DNA of 64,000 nucleotides from Niabella agricola (GTDB lineage: Bacteria > Bacteroidota > Bacteroidia > Chitinophagales > Chitinophagaceae): positions 4,092,001 through 4,156,000 of the forward strand of contig NZ_JAJHIZ010000003.1 in NCBI RefSeq assembly GCF_021538615.1. Reading direction: 5' to 3'. Made by a program: the position numbers and the translations under genes. Of the stretch, positions 36,493 to 45,365 are shown piece by piece (position 1 is the first letter of the stretch; each line of letters starts with the position of its first letter). Below the pieces are notes generated by a model, which worked only from the letters and a program-made list of their open reading frames with translations, was not told the DNA's origin and made no database searches.

Positions 36493-36988
36493 CGACGAAT
36501 TCAGCGATTTATATTCGTTACCAACCGGTAGGAGTTGAGCAAGGACGGAGGGAATTAGTGTTTTTGGCGGTTTCAGACAATGCATTCAGATGGTGGTTCC
36601 GATGTCCGAACGGGCGTTTGTTCATGGAGGACATATACAGGGGCCTGTTTTTAGCGGATGCCGGGAAAATAGATATGGCGCCCGGTAGGTTGGAAGGTTC
36701 AGGAAGTCCGGGTCTGCAGTTTTTCACCAAAATGTGGATAACCCAGCAGGTAAATCACTTTCGGAGGCACAGGTTTAATATATTGATTGTTAAATAAATA
36801 AGATAAATATGAACAAGGTGAAATGACTTCCTGCACAGTTTTTACAGATATTTGCAGGGGTTATTCACATTTATGCACAGTATATCCACAGGGAAAACTT
36901 CCAAACACTTGTTAAAATCGATGAAACTTAATACAGGACTGCATTTCAGCCGGTTCCAATTTGTGGATAAATGAAGTAGGGCGAAATT

Positions 36989-37034
36989 TGGTCAATAAGT
37001 GGGAAAAAGTGTTATTTTGTGTTAAGTTTGGTAA
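36989..37034 (+). promoter_or_regulatory. Candidate MraZ operator and mraZ promoter
   Basis: GTGGGA (36999), GTGTTA (37009) and GTGTTA (37019) form direct repeats with an exact 10-bp period; TGGTCA (36989) and TGGTAA (37029) lie in the same phase. MraZ of E. coli binds TGGGN direct repeats spaced by 5 nt, also a 10-bp period, and represses its own operon. A perfect -7 element TAAGTTTG at 37023-37030 overlaps the last repeats, 26 bp before the mraZ ATG. Confidence 0.65.
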
Positions 37035-37055
37035 ATATTTAAAGCATCCCGGTTT

Positions 37056-37505
37056 ATGACAGGTTTTCTCGGCGAATTCGAGGCAACAGTAGACGCAAAA
37101 GGACGCTTCCTGCTCCCGGCTGGTTTTCGGAAACAGCTGCAGCCGGAAGACGCGGACCGGTTTGTGATTAACCGTGGGTTTGAAAAATGCTTAAGTCTTT
37201 ACCCGCTCAGTACCTGGAGTCCGTTGGCAGAAAAAATAAACGGGTTGAATGATTTTGATCCGAAAGTGCGCGCGTTCAAACGCTATTTTTTAAATGGAGC
37301 TACCCTTGTGGAACCCGATACCGCCGGAAGACTGTTGTTGCCGGCGAGTTTAAAAGAATATGCAGCGCTTGAAAAAGACATTGTACTGGTGCCGGCGGGT
37401 AACCGGATGGAGATCTGGAATACTACTAAATACAAGGAGTTCTTTGATTCATTTTCACCAGATGCATTCAGCGACCTGGCCAGTGAAGTTATGGGCGGAT
37501 TGTAG
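37056..37505 (+). CDS. mraZ: Transcriptional regulator MraZ
   Basis: A 149-residue protein with two SpoVT/AbrB-like domains, each with the conserved DxxGR-type motif: VDAKGRFLLPAGFR at about 12-25 and DTAGRLLLPASLKEY near 88-102. MraZ is the first gene of most dcw clusters and, in E. coli, a ring-shaped DNA-binding repressor of it. Its likely operator lies directly upstream. The gene is 47 bp from rsmH. Confidence 0.96.
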   Translation: MTGFLGEFEATVDAKGRFLLPAGFRKQLQPEDADRFVINRGFEKCLSLYPLSTWSPLAEKINGLNDFDPKVRAFKRYFLNGATLVEPDTAGRLLLPASLKEYAALEKDIVLVPAGNRMEIWNTTKYKEFFDSFSPDAFSDLASEVMGGL

Positions 37506-37551
37506 CAGGCAGATTTTAACGGAGCTATTTAAAAGTAAAGGTTGATCAGTT

Positions 37552-38505
37552 ATGGCAAAGGATAAACAAAAAGAAAAACTTGTTGACCCAGAAACTGCTC
37601 AGCCGGAGGGGTACCATATACCCGTACTGCTACAGGAAACCATTGCTGCACTTCATATCAGGCCGGATGGCGTTTATGTGGATGCTACATTTGGCGGGGG
37701 CGGACATTCGGCTGCTATCTTGAGTCAGTTGGGTGAACACGGGCGGTTGGTGGCTTTTGACCAGGATGCCGATGCGGCGCAAAACCTTCCCCGGGATGAG
37801 CGGGTATTGTTTATTCCCCAGAACTTCCGGCACCTGAAACGTTTTCTTCGGCTTCATGCCATTCATAAGGTAGACGGGATCCTGGCAGATCTGGGCGTTA
37901 GCAGCCATCAGTTTGATGAAGCCGACCGCGGGTTCAGTATCCGGTTTAATGCCGATATGGATATGCGCATGGACCGCCGGCAACCGGTAACCGCTTTCGA
38001 CATCCTGCAGACCTATACGGAGCAGCAGTTACACAAGTTGTTTGAAAAGTATGGTGAAGTGACCAATGCAAAAACGCTGGCGCGCACCATTGTAGAAACC
38101 AGAGACCGGGTGTCTTTGAAAACGATCGATGCCTTTAAAAATGCATTGCGGCCGGTTGTAAAAGGTAATCCAAACAAGTACTTCGCCCAGGTTTTTCAGG
38201 CACTGCGTATCGAAGTGAACCAAGAGTTGGAAGCATTGAAAGACCTGCTGGAGCAGGCAAGGGACGTAGTGCAGCCCGGCGGGCGTATTGCGATCATCAC
38301 CTTCCACTCGCTGGAAGACCGGCTGGTGAAACAGTTCTTTAGAGACGGTAGTTTCGAAGAGAAGGACGATAATCCTTTTGTGCAGCATACGGCAGAAAAA
38401 GTGTTTACGGTAATAACCCGGAAACCCATCACAGCCGGTGAGGACGAATTGAAAAGGAACACAAGATCACGGAGTGCCAAATTGAGAGTGGCTGAACGGG
38501 TTTGA
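37552..38505 (+). CDS. rsmH: 16S rRNA (cytosine1402-N4)-methyltransferase
   Basis: RsmH (MraW) methylates N4 of C1402 in 16S rRNA using SAM. The 317-residue protein begins with a 20-residue polar tail, then HIPVLLQETIAALHIRPDGV and the SAM loop YVDATFGGGGHSAAIL (42-57). ILADLGVSSHQFDEADRGFS and GGRIAIITFHSLEDRLVKQF are further family signatures. The order mraZ-rsmH-ftsL is the usual one. A 176-bp repeat-containing spacer separates it from ftsL, unusual in this otherwise tight cluster. Confidence 0.97.
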   Translation: MAKDKQKEKLVDPETAQPEGYHIPVLLQETIAALHIRPDGVYVDATFGGGGHSAAILSQLGEHGRLVAFDQDADAAQNLPRDERVLFIPQNFRHLKRFLRLHAIHKVDGILADLGVSSHQFDEADRGFSIRFNADMDMRMDRRQPVTAFDILQTYTEQQLHKLFEKYGEVTNAKTLARTIVETRDRVSLKTIDAFKNALRPVVKGNPNKYFAQVFQALRIEVNQELEALKDLLEQARDVVQPGGRIAIITFHSLEDRLVKQFFRDGSFEEKDDNPFVQHTAEKVFTVITRKPITAGEDELKRNTRSRSAKLRVAERV

Positions 38506-38681
38506 AAATTGAGACTTCAGAATTGAGAATTGAGGCTTATCTGAAATCTGATTTCTGGATTCTGAAGTCTCGATTCTGGATACTGACCGCTGATGCCTGA
38601 CCCGGCGCTGAAGGGGGTGATCCGCCACGGCGGACAGGCTACAAGGAAGACAATAGAAGTACAAACGAAGAAAAAATAAAA
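38506..38681. repeat. Repeat-rich spacer within the dcw cluster
   Basis: A perfect 13-bp inverted repeat, GAGACTTCAGAAT (38511-38523) and ATTCTGAAGTCTC (38559-38571), flanks direct repeats such as CTGAAATCTGATTTCTGG. A small GC hairpin TCCGCC-AC-GGCGGA lies at 38621-38634. The motif CTGAAATCTGA also occurs in the spacer at 59300-59415. Confidence 0.6.
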
Positions 38682-39032
38682 GTGACAGAAAAAAAAGAAA
38701 AAGAGTTCAGGTGGAACTGGAAAAAAATACTCAATTACCAGTCCATAGTAAAACAGGTTCCCTTCTTGTTTTACCTGGCTTTTCTGGCGGTCATTTACAT
38801 CTATAACGGGCATATGGCCGATAAAACCGTACGCAGAATCAATGCAACGGCTAAAGAGGTAAAAGAATTACAGTGGGAATACAAGAGCCTGAAGAGTGAA
38901 GTGATGTTCCGTAGTAAACCCAGCGAACTGGTAAAAGCATTGCAGCCCCTCGGGTTAAATGAATTGCAGGAGTCGCCGTATGTATTAAAAGACTCATTGG
39001 AACAATATATGCAAACCACACATAAATATTAA
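38682..39032 (+). CDS. ftsL: Cell division protein FtsL-like
   Basis: A 116-residue single-pass protein: basic cytoplasmic N-terminus, membrane segment VPFLFYLAFLAVIYIYNGHM (about 26-45), then a periplasmic coiled-coil (NATAKEVKELQWEYKSLKSE). This is the FtsL/DivIC layout, and its place between rsmH and ftsI is the FtsL position. The start is GTG at 38682. FtsL forms a complex with FtsB/DivIC and FtsQ that activates FtsWI. Assignment rests on topology and position, since FtsL sequences are poorly conserved. Confidence 0.85.
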   Translation: MTEKKEKEFRWNWKKILNYQSIVKQVPFLFYLAFLAVIYIYNGHMADKTVRRINATAKEVKELQWEYKSLKSEVMFRSKPSELVKALQPLGLNELQESPYVLKDSLEQYMQTTHKY

Positions 39033-39038
39033 GCGGCA

Positions 39039-41171
39039 GTGGAGATCAAAAAAGACATATTGTGGCGGGTGTATCTCTGTTTTATAGGGATCGTGCTGCT
39101 TTGTACGCTGGTATTAGGACGGGCCACCGTTATCCAGCGGGTACAGGGTGAACACTGGAGGAGCATGGGCGACAGTATGCATCAGAAGATTGTAGAGATC
39201 AATGCCGACCGGGGAACCATCTTTAGCGAAGACGGGCAGATGCTGAGTACTTCGTTGCCACAGTTTGACGTATATATGGATTTTATGGCGGAAGGGCTGC
39301 GCCTGAAAAACGGTAAAGTGTATAAAGAGCATATCGACTCTTTTGCAACTGCGATGGCGGATTATTTTCAAGATAAAACGGCTAAACAATACCGGAAAGA
39401 GTTTGATGAGGCGTATCAAAAAGGCAGCCGTTATTATGCGTTGAAAAAGAAAATCTCGTTTGAAGATTTTAAGGCCTTGCGCGGTTTTCCGCTCATCCGT
39501 TTGGGTAAGAATAAGAGCGGTATTATTGTGGAGGAGTCCAGCAGACGTATCGCCCCCTTTGGCTTGCTGGCCAACCGCACCATTGGCCTGAGCCGTGAAT
39601 ATGTAAACAGTAATGGCAAGGTAAAGAAGATGAACGTGGGGCTTGAAATGAGTTATGACAGCTTGCTGAACGGGCAGAATGGACAGCGGGTGGTGCGCTA
39701 TATTTCCGGCGGTGCCGTGCCGGTGGAAGGATTTCAGGTTGAGCCGGAAAACGGAAAGGATATCTATACCACGCTGGATGTAAACATGCAGGATATTACA
39801 GAAACGGCATTGCTGCGCATGCTGCAGTCGACCCGCGCTGAATATGGCACCGCCATTGTAATGGAGACCAAGACGGGTAAAATAAAAGCCATTGCCAATC
39901 TTGGCCGGAACCCGGGCGATACAACTTACTGGGAAAACGATAACTATGCGCTGCGGGTAACGGAGCCGGGGTCTACCATTAAAATGGTTACCCTGCTGGC
40001 CGCCTTGGATAAGGGCACATCAAAGCCCAACGATCTGGTGGAAGTGGGTATGGCCGGCCGGATGCAGGTAGGGCCACGTATGGTTACGGACGCCGAGCGC
40101 TCTCCAAAGCCGGTACTTACGATTGAAGAATGTGTGGCGCACAGTTCCAACGTGGGATTGGCTAAAATTGCCTTGAAAGCCTTTGGCGGCAATCCATCTG
40201 AATTTGGTGATTACCTGAGAAAATATCATATGGCCCAGCGTTCACCGATTGATCTGGCGCATGTGCCCAAGCCGCGCATGGCACCGCTTGCAAAAGATCA
40301 TGGCGGATTAATGAACATGCTGACGATGAGTTTTGGCTATGCGCTGAACGTAAGCCCCTTGCAAACACTGACTTTATACAATGCGGTGGCAAACGATGGT
40401 AGAATGATGCGCCCCTACCTGGTGAGCAGTATCCGTAACCAGGGTGTGGTGGTAGAGAATATTCAGCCGGAGGTAATGGAAGAATCGATTGCCAGGCCAT
40501 CTACTTTAAAAGCAGCCCGGGAAAGTCTTGAAATGGCGATTACTGAAGGTACCGGACGTGTGCCTTTTAAAGATATGCCGTTTAAAGTTGCCGGGAAAAC
40601 CGGTACGGCGCACGTTTCGGATGGAGCGATCAAATATGGCAACAATGTATACCAGGCCTCTTTTGTAGGGTATTTTCCTGCAGACCGTCCTCAATACACC
40701 TGTATCGTGGTGGTAAGAACAAGTCCTGGTGCTGCATTGCATTACGGCGGCCAGATCGGAGCGCCGGTATTCCGGGAAATTGCCACCAAAATATACTCCA
40801 TGTACGTGGAACGTAAAACTCCAAAAAGTTATGAAGGAGCTAAAGACAGTACCAGCTACTTTTATGCGGGTAGTGCTACGGCGATCAAGAATGTACTGGG
40901 CATGCTGAACATTCCGTTTGTGGATTCGTTGCAAACAAGCCGCTGGGCCACCATGTACGCTAAAAAATTTAAGCCGGTGATCACCGGTAATATCGTACGG
41001 AATAATGTAATGCCCAGTGTGAAAGGCATGGGGCTACGGGATGCAATCAGTTTGCTGGAGCCCATGGGGCTTCGTATAAAAGTGCAGGGAAGTGGGAAAG
41101 TGCAGGGGCAATCCATTGCACCGGGTGCTTCTTTTGCAAAAGGACAGGCAGTGATTTTAAATCTGGCATAA
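39039..41171 (+). CDS. ftsI: Septal peptidoglycan transpeptidase FtsI (PBP3) with PASTA domain
   Basis: FtsI cross-links septal peptidoglycan. The 710 residues comprise a membrane anchor (about 7-28), a PBP dimerisation domain (IVEINADRGTIFSEDGQMLS) and the transpeptidase domain with active Ser312-Lys315 in GSTIK, Ser369-Ser370-Asn371, and KTGT at 520-523. A C-terminal PASTA domain (about 651-710) opens with VMPSVKGMGLRDAISLLEPM, a feature shared with Spo-type and many Bacteroidota FtsI proteins. The start is GTG at 39039, six bases after the ftsL stop. Confidence 0.96.
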   Translation: MEIKKDILWRVYLCFIGIVLLCTLVLGRATVIQRVQGEHWRSMGDSMHQKIVEINADRGTIFSEDGQMLSTSLPQFDVYMDFMAEGLRLKNGKVYKEHIDSFATAMADYFQDKTAKQYRKEFDEAYQKGSRYYALKKKISFEDFKALRGFPLIRLGKNKSGIIVEESSRRIAPFGLLANRTIGLSREYVNSNGKVKKMNVGLEMSYDSLLNGQNGQRVVRYISGGAVPVEGFQVEPENGKDIYTTLDVNMQDITETALLRMLQSTRAEYGTAIVMETKTGKIKAIANLGRNPGDTTYWENDNYALRVTEPGSTIKMVTLLAALDKGTSKPNDLVEVGMAGRMQVGPRMVTDAERSPKPVLTIEECVAHSSNVGLAKIALKAFGGNPSEFGDYLRKYHMAQRSPIDLAHVPKPRMAPLAKDHGGLMNMLTMSFGYALNVSPLQTLTLYNAVANDGRMMRPYLVSSIRNQGVVVENIQPEVMEESIARPSTLKAARESLEMAITEGTGRVPFKDMPFKVAGKTGTAHVSDGAIKYGNNVYQASFVGYFPADRPQYTCIVVVRTSPGAALHYGGQIGAPVFREIATKIYSMYVERKTPKSYEGAKDSTSYFYAGSATAIKNVLGMLNIPFVDSLQTSRWATMYAKKFKPVITGNIVRNNVMPSVKGMGLRDAISLLEPMGLRIKVQGSGKVQGQSIAPGASFAKGQAVILNLA

Positions 41172-41180
41172 ATCAATTAA

Positions 41181-42641
41181 GTGCAGTTACAGGATATTTT
41201 ATATAAAACCCAATTGCTCGCGGTACAGGGAAATACGGCAATCGATATCAGTGCTGTGGCAATTGACTCCCGTAACGTAAAGCCCGGGGCGGTTTTTGTG
41301 GCGGTGAAGGGTGGGATCGACGGGCATCAGTTCATTGACAACGCGATTCAAAACGGAGCCATTGCCATCGTATGCGAAAGCCTTCCACAGAACATAGCGG
41401 AACATATTACCTATGTACAGGTGGCCAATACCGGGGCTGCGGCGGGCATCCTGGCGCACAATTTTTACGGGCAGCCTTCCGGCCGGGTAAAGCTGGTTGG
41501 AGTTACCGGTACCAACGGTAAAACCACTATTGCCACGTTGCTGTACCAGCTATTCAGTAGTCTCGGGTTTACCTGCGGTTTGATCAGTACGGTACAAAAC
41601 CGTATCGGCGATGAAGCGCTGGAGGCAACTCATACCACACCAGATGCGGTTCGGTTGAATGCACTGCTGGCTCAGATGGCAGATCAAGGTTGCACATATG
41701 CGTTTATGGAAGTGAGCTCACATGCCATTCACCAGCACCGGATCGAAGGGCTGCAGTTTGCCGGAGGCATCTTCAGTAATATCACGCATGACCATCTCGA
41801 TTATCATAAAACATTTGATGAATACATCCGCGTAAAGAAGGCGTTCTTTGATCATTTGCCCAAGGAAGCGTTTGCGCTCACCAACGTGGATGATAAGCGG
41901 GGAATGGTAATGGTACAGAATACCCGGGCGGCTGTAAAAACCTACTCGTTAAAGACTACCAGCGATTTTAAAGGAAAGATCCTGGACAATCATATCATGG
42001 GGCTGCACATGATGATCGACGAGCAGGAAGTGCATTTCCGCCTGATCGGAGAATTCAATGCTTACAACCTGCTGGCGGTTTACGGTGCTGCTATTTGTCT
42101 GGGTGAGGAAAAAGTGCCGGTACTACAGGCTTTGAGCGTATTAAACGGTGCCGCCGGAAGATTCGAATACCTGGTATCGGCCCATGAAAATGTGATCGGC
42201 ATCGTCGATTACGCCCATACCCCGGATGCATTATTGAATGTACTGGCCACTATAAAAAAACTAAGAAAAGGATTTGAGCAGGTCATTACCGTGGTAGGTT
42301 GTGGCGGTAACCGCGATAAAACAAAACGGCCGGTGATGGCAGAAGTAGCCTGCGAATATAGTGACAAGATCATTTTTACCAGTGATAACCCGCGGAATGA
42401 GGATCCGCAGGAAATCATCAAGGAGATGGAGGCCGGCGTGCCTGCAGGGGCGCGCAGAAAATGCCTGTCGATAACAGACCGGCGTGAAGCGATCAAAACC
42501 GCGATCAGTTTAGCCAACCCGTCGGATATCGTACTGGTGGCAGGCAAGGGGCATGAAACCTACCAGGAAGTGAAAGGCGTACGGAATCATTTTGATGACC
42601 GCGAGGTATTGAAGGAAATTTTTGAATTGTTGGGAAAATAA
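41181..42641 (+). CDS. murE: UDP-MurNAc-L-Ala-D-Glu--meso-diaminopimelate ligase
   Basis: MurE adds the third residue to the peptidoglycan stem peptide. The ATP loop GTNGKTT is at 110-116, and EVSSHAIHQHRIEG and IVDYAHTPDALLNV follow in the expected order. SDNPRNEDPQEI carries the DNPR motif that marks enzymes using meso-diaminopimelate rather than lysine, so the cell wall is predicted to be of the mDAP type. The 486 residues are normal. Start is GTG at 41181. murF, which often follows murE, is absent here. Confidence 0.96.
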   Translation: MQLQDILYKTQLLAVQGNTAIDISAVAIDSRNVKPGAVFVAVKGGIDGHQFIDNAIQNGAIAIVCESLPQNIAEHITYVQVANTGAAAGILAHNFYGQPSGRVKLVGVTGTNGKTTIATLLYQLFSSLGFTCGLISTVQNRIGDEALEATHTTPDAVRLNALLAQMADQGCTYAFMEVSSHAIHQHRIEGLQFAGGIFSNITHDHLDYHKTFDEYIRVKKAFFDHLPKEAFALTNVDDKRGMVMVQNTRAAVKTYSLKTTSDFKGKILDNHIMGLHMMIDEQEVHFRLIGEFNAYNLLAVYGAAICLGEEKVPVLQALSVLNGAAGRFEYLVSAHENVIGIVDYAHTPDALLNVLATIKKLRKGFEQVITVVGCGGNRDKTKRPVMAEVACEYSDKIIFTSDNPRNEDPQEIIKEMEAGVPAGARRKCLSITDRREAIKTAISLANPSDIVLVAGKGHETYQEVKGVRNHFDDREVLKEIFELLGK

Positions 42642-42731
42642 AAAACATTGGGGTTTGGCGTTGAGTGCGGATAGATAACAGGACACTCATTTTCAAATCT
42701 TCAAATTAACACATTTTCATATTGTTTAATT

Positions 42732-44009
42732 ATGTTGTATCATCTATTTGAGTGGTTTAAGCAAAACGGTATCAATTTTCCCGGCCGTAACCTTATGGAA
42801 TTTATTACGTTTCGGGTAATGATGGCCGTATTGCTGGCGCTTACAATCACTTTGATATTTGGTAAACGACTCATCAATATGCTGCGGGCCAAACTGGTAG
42901 GCGAGTCGGTAAGGGACCTGGGCCTGGCAGGTGAGCAGGCAAAAAAAGGAACACCCACTATGGGAGGGATCATCATCATTTTGGGGATCCTGGTACCCAC
43001 CCTGCTCCTGGCACGGTTGAACACCGTATACATTCTGCTGATGCTGTTTGCCACCGTTTGGCTTGGTGCCATCGGCTTCCTGGATGACTATCTGAAACTT
43101 CGCGCCAAGCGCATCGCCCGGGAAAAAGGAGAAGCGTATAAAAAGCAGGACAAGGACGGGCTGGCCGGCTGGTTTAAAATTTTCGGACAGGTTGTATTGG
43201 GCATTACGGTAGGATCCGTATTGTACTTCAACAGCAATGTGAAGATCTGGCGCGAATACATCGGTACCCCCAATTCCGCCGAAACAGAAGTGATCACCAA
43301 AACCGTAAACAACCGGACCAAGCATTTTGTAGCTACCAAGGATCCGATCACGACGATACCATTTGTAAAGAATCATGAATTCAATTACTCTAAATTATTG
43401 CCTGAATCATTAAGGCAATATTCCTGGGTGTTGTATATCTTGATCGTGGTATTTATCATTACGGCAGTGTCAAATGGGGCCAATATAACGGATGGCCTGG
43501 ATGGATTGGCTACAGGTACTTCGGCGCTGATCGGGGTCATGCTGGGCATTTTTGCCTATGCCAGCGGCAACTTCAATTTTGCCGACTACCTCAATATCAT
43601 GTATATCCCCAATCTGGGAGAGCTGTCTATTTTCCTGGCGGCCATGATCGGGGCCTGTGTGGGATTTCTCTGGTATAATTCGTACCCGGCCCAGGTATTT
43701 ATGGGCGATACCGGAAGTCTGACGTTGGGAGGGATCATTGCCTCTATCGCCATCATTGTGCATAAAGAATTGCTGATTCCGATTTTCTGCGGTGTGTTCT
43801 TTGTGGAGTTGCTGAGTGTAACACTGCAGGTAACGTATTTTAAATACACGAAGAAAAAGTATGGTGAAGGCCGGCGGATTTTTTTAATGAGCCCGCTGCA
43901 CCATCATTATCAAAAACAGGGATATCATGAGTCTAAGATCGTAACACGGTTTTGGATTGTACAGATTCTGCTGGTGGTAGTATGTATTGTAACCTTAAAG
44001 TTGAGATAA
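42732..44009 (+). CDS. mraY: Phospho-MurNAc-pentapeptide transferase
   Basis: MraY moves phospho-MurNAc-pentapeptide onto undecaprenyl phosphate to form lipid I. The protein is a 425-residue multi-pass membrane enzyme with the catalytic-site motifs [43 protein letters not shown] and [11 protein letters not shown], and the C-terminal [19 protein letters not shown]. It has an insertion of about 60 residues (roughly 145-210), typical of the long Bacteroidota form compared with about 360 residues in E. coli. It follows murE after a 90-bp spacer of low-complexity sequence. Confidence 0.96.
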   Translation: MLYHLFEWFKQNGINFPGRNLMEFITFRVMMAVLLALTITLIFGKRLINMLRAKLVGESVRDLGLAGEQAKKGTPTMGGIIIILGILVPTLLLARLNTVYILLMLFATVWLGAIGFLDDYLKLRAKRIAREKGEAYKKQDKDGLAGWFKIFGQVVLGITVGSVLYFNSNVKIWREYIGTPNSAETEVITKTVNNRTKHFVATKDPITTIPFVKNHEFNYSKLLPESLRQYSWVLYILIVVFIITAVSNGANITDGLDGLATGTSALIGVMLGIFAYASGNFNFADYLNIMYIPNLGELSIFLAAMIGACVGFLWYNSYPAQVFMGDTGSLTLGGIIASIAIIVHKELLIPIFCGVFFVELLSVTLQVTYFKYTKKKYGEGRRIFLMSPLHHHYQKQGYHESKIVTRFWIVQILLVVVCIVTLKLR

Positions 44010-44012
44010 GGA

Positions 44013-45350
44013 ATGAAAAAACGGCTGGTGATACTGGGAGGCGGTGAAAGTGGCGTGGGCGCAGCGTTGCTGGCGAAACAGCAGGGTTATTCCGTTTTCC
44101 TATCAGATGGCGGTTCTTTGAAAGAAATGTATCGTAGTGAACTACGGCAGGCCGGTATAGAATGGGAAGAGAACGGCCATACGGAGGAGAAAATACTCGA
44201 TGCGGATGAGGTGGTGAAAAGCCCGGGCATTCCTGAGAAGAACGAGCTGGTAAAAAAAATAAGGGCCAGGCAGATACCGGTGATCAGTGAAATAGAGCTG
44301 GCGTACCGCTTTGCGGGCAACAGCCGGATCATTGCCATTACGGGTAGCAATGGTAAAACCACCACCACTTCTCTGATTCATCATATCTGCATGGTAGGTG
44401 GTCTGGATGCAGCACTGGTTGGTAACATCGGCACTTCCTTTGCCAAACAGGTGGCAACCGATCCCAAACCGGTGTATGTGGTGGAAGTAAGCAGTTTTCA
44501 GCTGGACGATATTGAAAGTTTCCGGCCCCATATCGCAGTGCTGACCAATATTACAGAAGATCATCTGGACCGCTACGAGTACAAATTTGAAAATTATATA
44601 AAGAGCAAGTTTCGCATTGTAATGAACCAGCAGGCATCCGATTTTTTTGTATACAATGCCGATGACCCGATAACCAAGGAATCAATAGACAAATTCAATA
44701 TTCAATCAATTCAACTACCGATTAGCATGGAAAGAGAAAATAATGCGGCTTTTATCAAGGATGGCGATATGTATGTAAGGACGGGCGAAGATTTCATGAA
44801 CATGAGTATTTATGACTTCACACTAAAAGGTAAACACAACCAGTATAACACTATGGCAGCGTCCGTTACAGCGGCAACAATGGACATCCGCAAGGAGAAG
44901 ATCCGCGAAGCGGTTCAAACGTTTCAGAACCTGGAGCATCGTATGGAACATGTTGCCACCATCCGGGGCGTTGAGTTTATTAACGACAGCAAGGCCACCA
45001 ATGTAAACTCTACCTGGTATGCACTGGAAAGTATGGAAAAGCCTACCGTGCTCATCCTTGGCGGGGTGGATAAAGGGAATGATTATTCACTGATGGAGGA
45101 CCTGGTAAAGGAAAAGGTAAAAGCCATTATTTGCCTGGGTCTTGACAATACAAAAATCCATGAAGCCTTCAGGGATAGCGTATCAGTGATCATCGATACG
45201 GCCAGTGCGGCAGAGGCCGTAGGGGCGGCGTTTGCCCACGCAGAAAAAGGAGATGTGGTATTGCTGAGCCCGGCCTGTGCCAGCTTCGACCTTTTTAAAA
45301 ATTATGAAGACCGCGGCGCACAGTTTAAGCGTGCAGTTATTGAATTGTAA
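44013..45350 (+). CDS. murD: UDP-MurNAc-L-alanine--D-glutamate ligase
   Basis: MurD adds D-glutamate to the stem peptide. The N-terminal Rossmann loop ILGGGESGVGAALLAKQQG and the ATP loop GSNGKTTTT (111-119) are clear. EVSSFQLDDIESFRPHIAVL, NDSKATNVNSTWYALESM and LSPACASFDLFKNYEDRG are Mur ligase signatures of this subfamily. The 445-residue length is normal. It starts three bases after the mraY stop and is followed by ftsW after 15 bases. Confidence 0.97.
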   Translation: MKKRLVILGGGESGVGAALLAKQQGYSVFLSDGGSLKEMYRSELRQAGIEWEENGHTEEKILDADEVVKSPGIPEKNELVKKIRARQIPVISEIELAYRFAGNSRIIAITGSNGKTTTTSLIHHICMVGGLDAALVGNIGTSFAKQVATDPKPVYVVEVSSFQLDDIESFRPHIAVLTNITEDHLDRYEYKFENYIKSKFRIVMNQQASDFFVYNADDPITKESIDKFNIQSIQLPISMERENNAAFIKDGDMYVRTGEDFMNMSIYDFTLKGKHNQYNTMAASVTAATMDIRKEKIREAVQTFQNLEHRMEHVATIRGVEFINDSKATNVNSTWYALESMEKPTVLILGGVDKGNDYSLMEDLVKEKVKAIICLGLDNTKIHEAFRDSVSVIIDTASAAEAVGAAFAHAEKGDVVLLSPACASFDLFKNYEDRGAQFKRAVIEL

Positions 45351-45365
45351 AATGATATCCGGAAA

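Larger units (their letters stand above)
36463..37055. other. 593-bp divergent spacer with DnaA-box cluster
   Basis: No gene is supported here; short overlapping frames at 36518-36797 on both strands have no recognisable features. Five DnaA-box-like 9-mers occur within 238 bp: TGTGGATAA at 36733 and 36962 (perfect TTATCCACA on the minus strand), TTATTCACA at 36861, TTATGCACA at 36871 and ATATCCACA at 36882. Four of these fit TTWTNCACA. An AT-rich stretch lies at about 36770-36815. metG and mraZ diverge from it. It could be a replication origin or a DnaA-responsive control region for mraZ and metG. The operator overlapping the mraZ promoter is listed separately. Confidence 0.6.

Noticed and set aside
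36518..36797. Overlapping frames of 70-79 codons on both strands upstream of the DnaA-box cluster
   Set aside because: Each is the shadow of the other, with no signal, domain or conserved look. The region is better read as non-coding.
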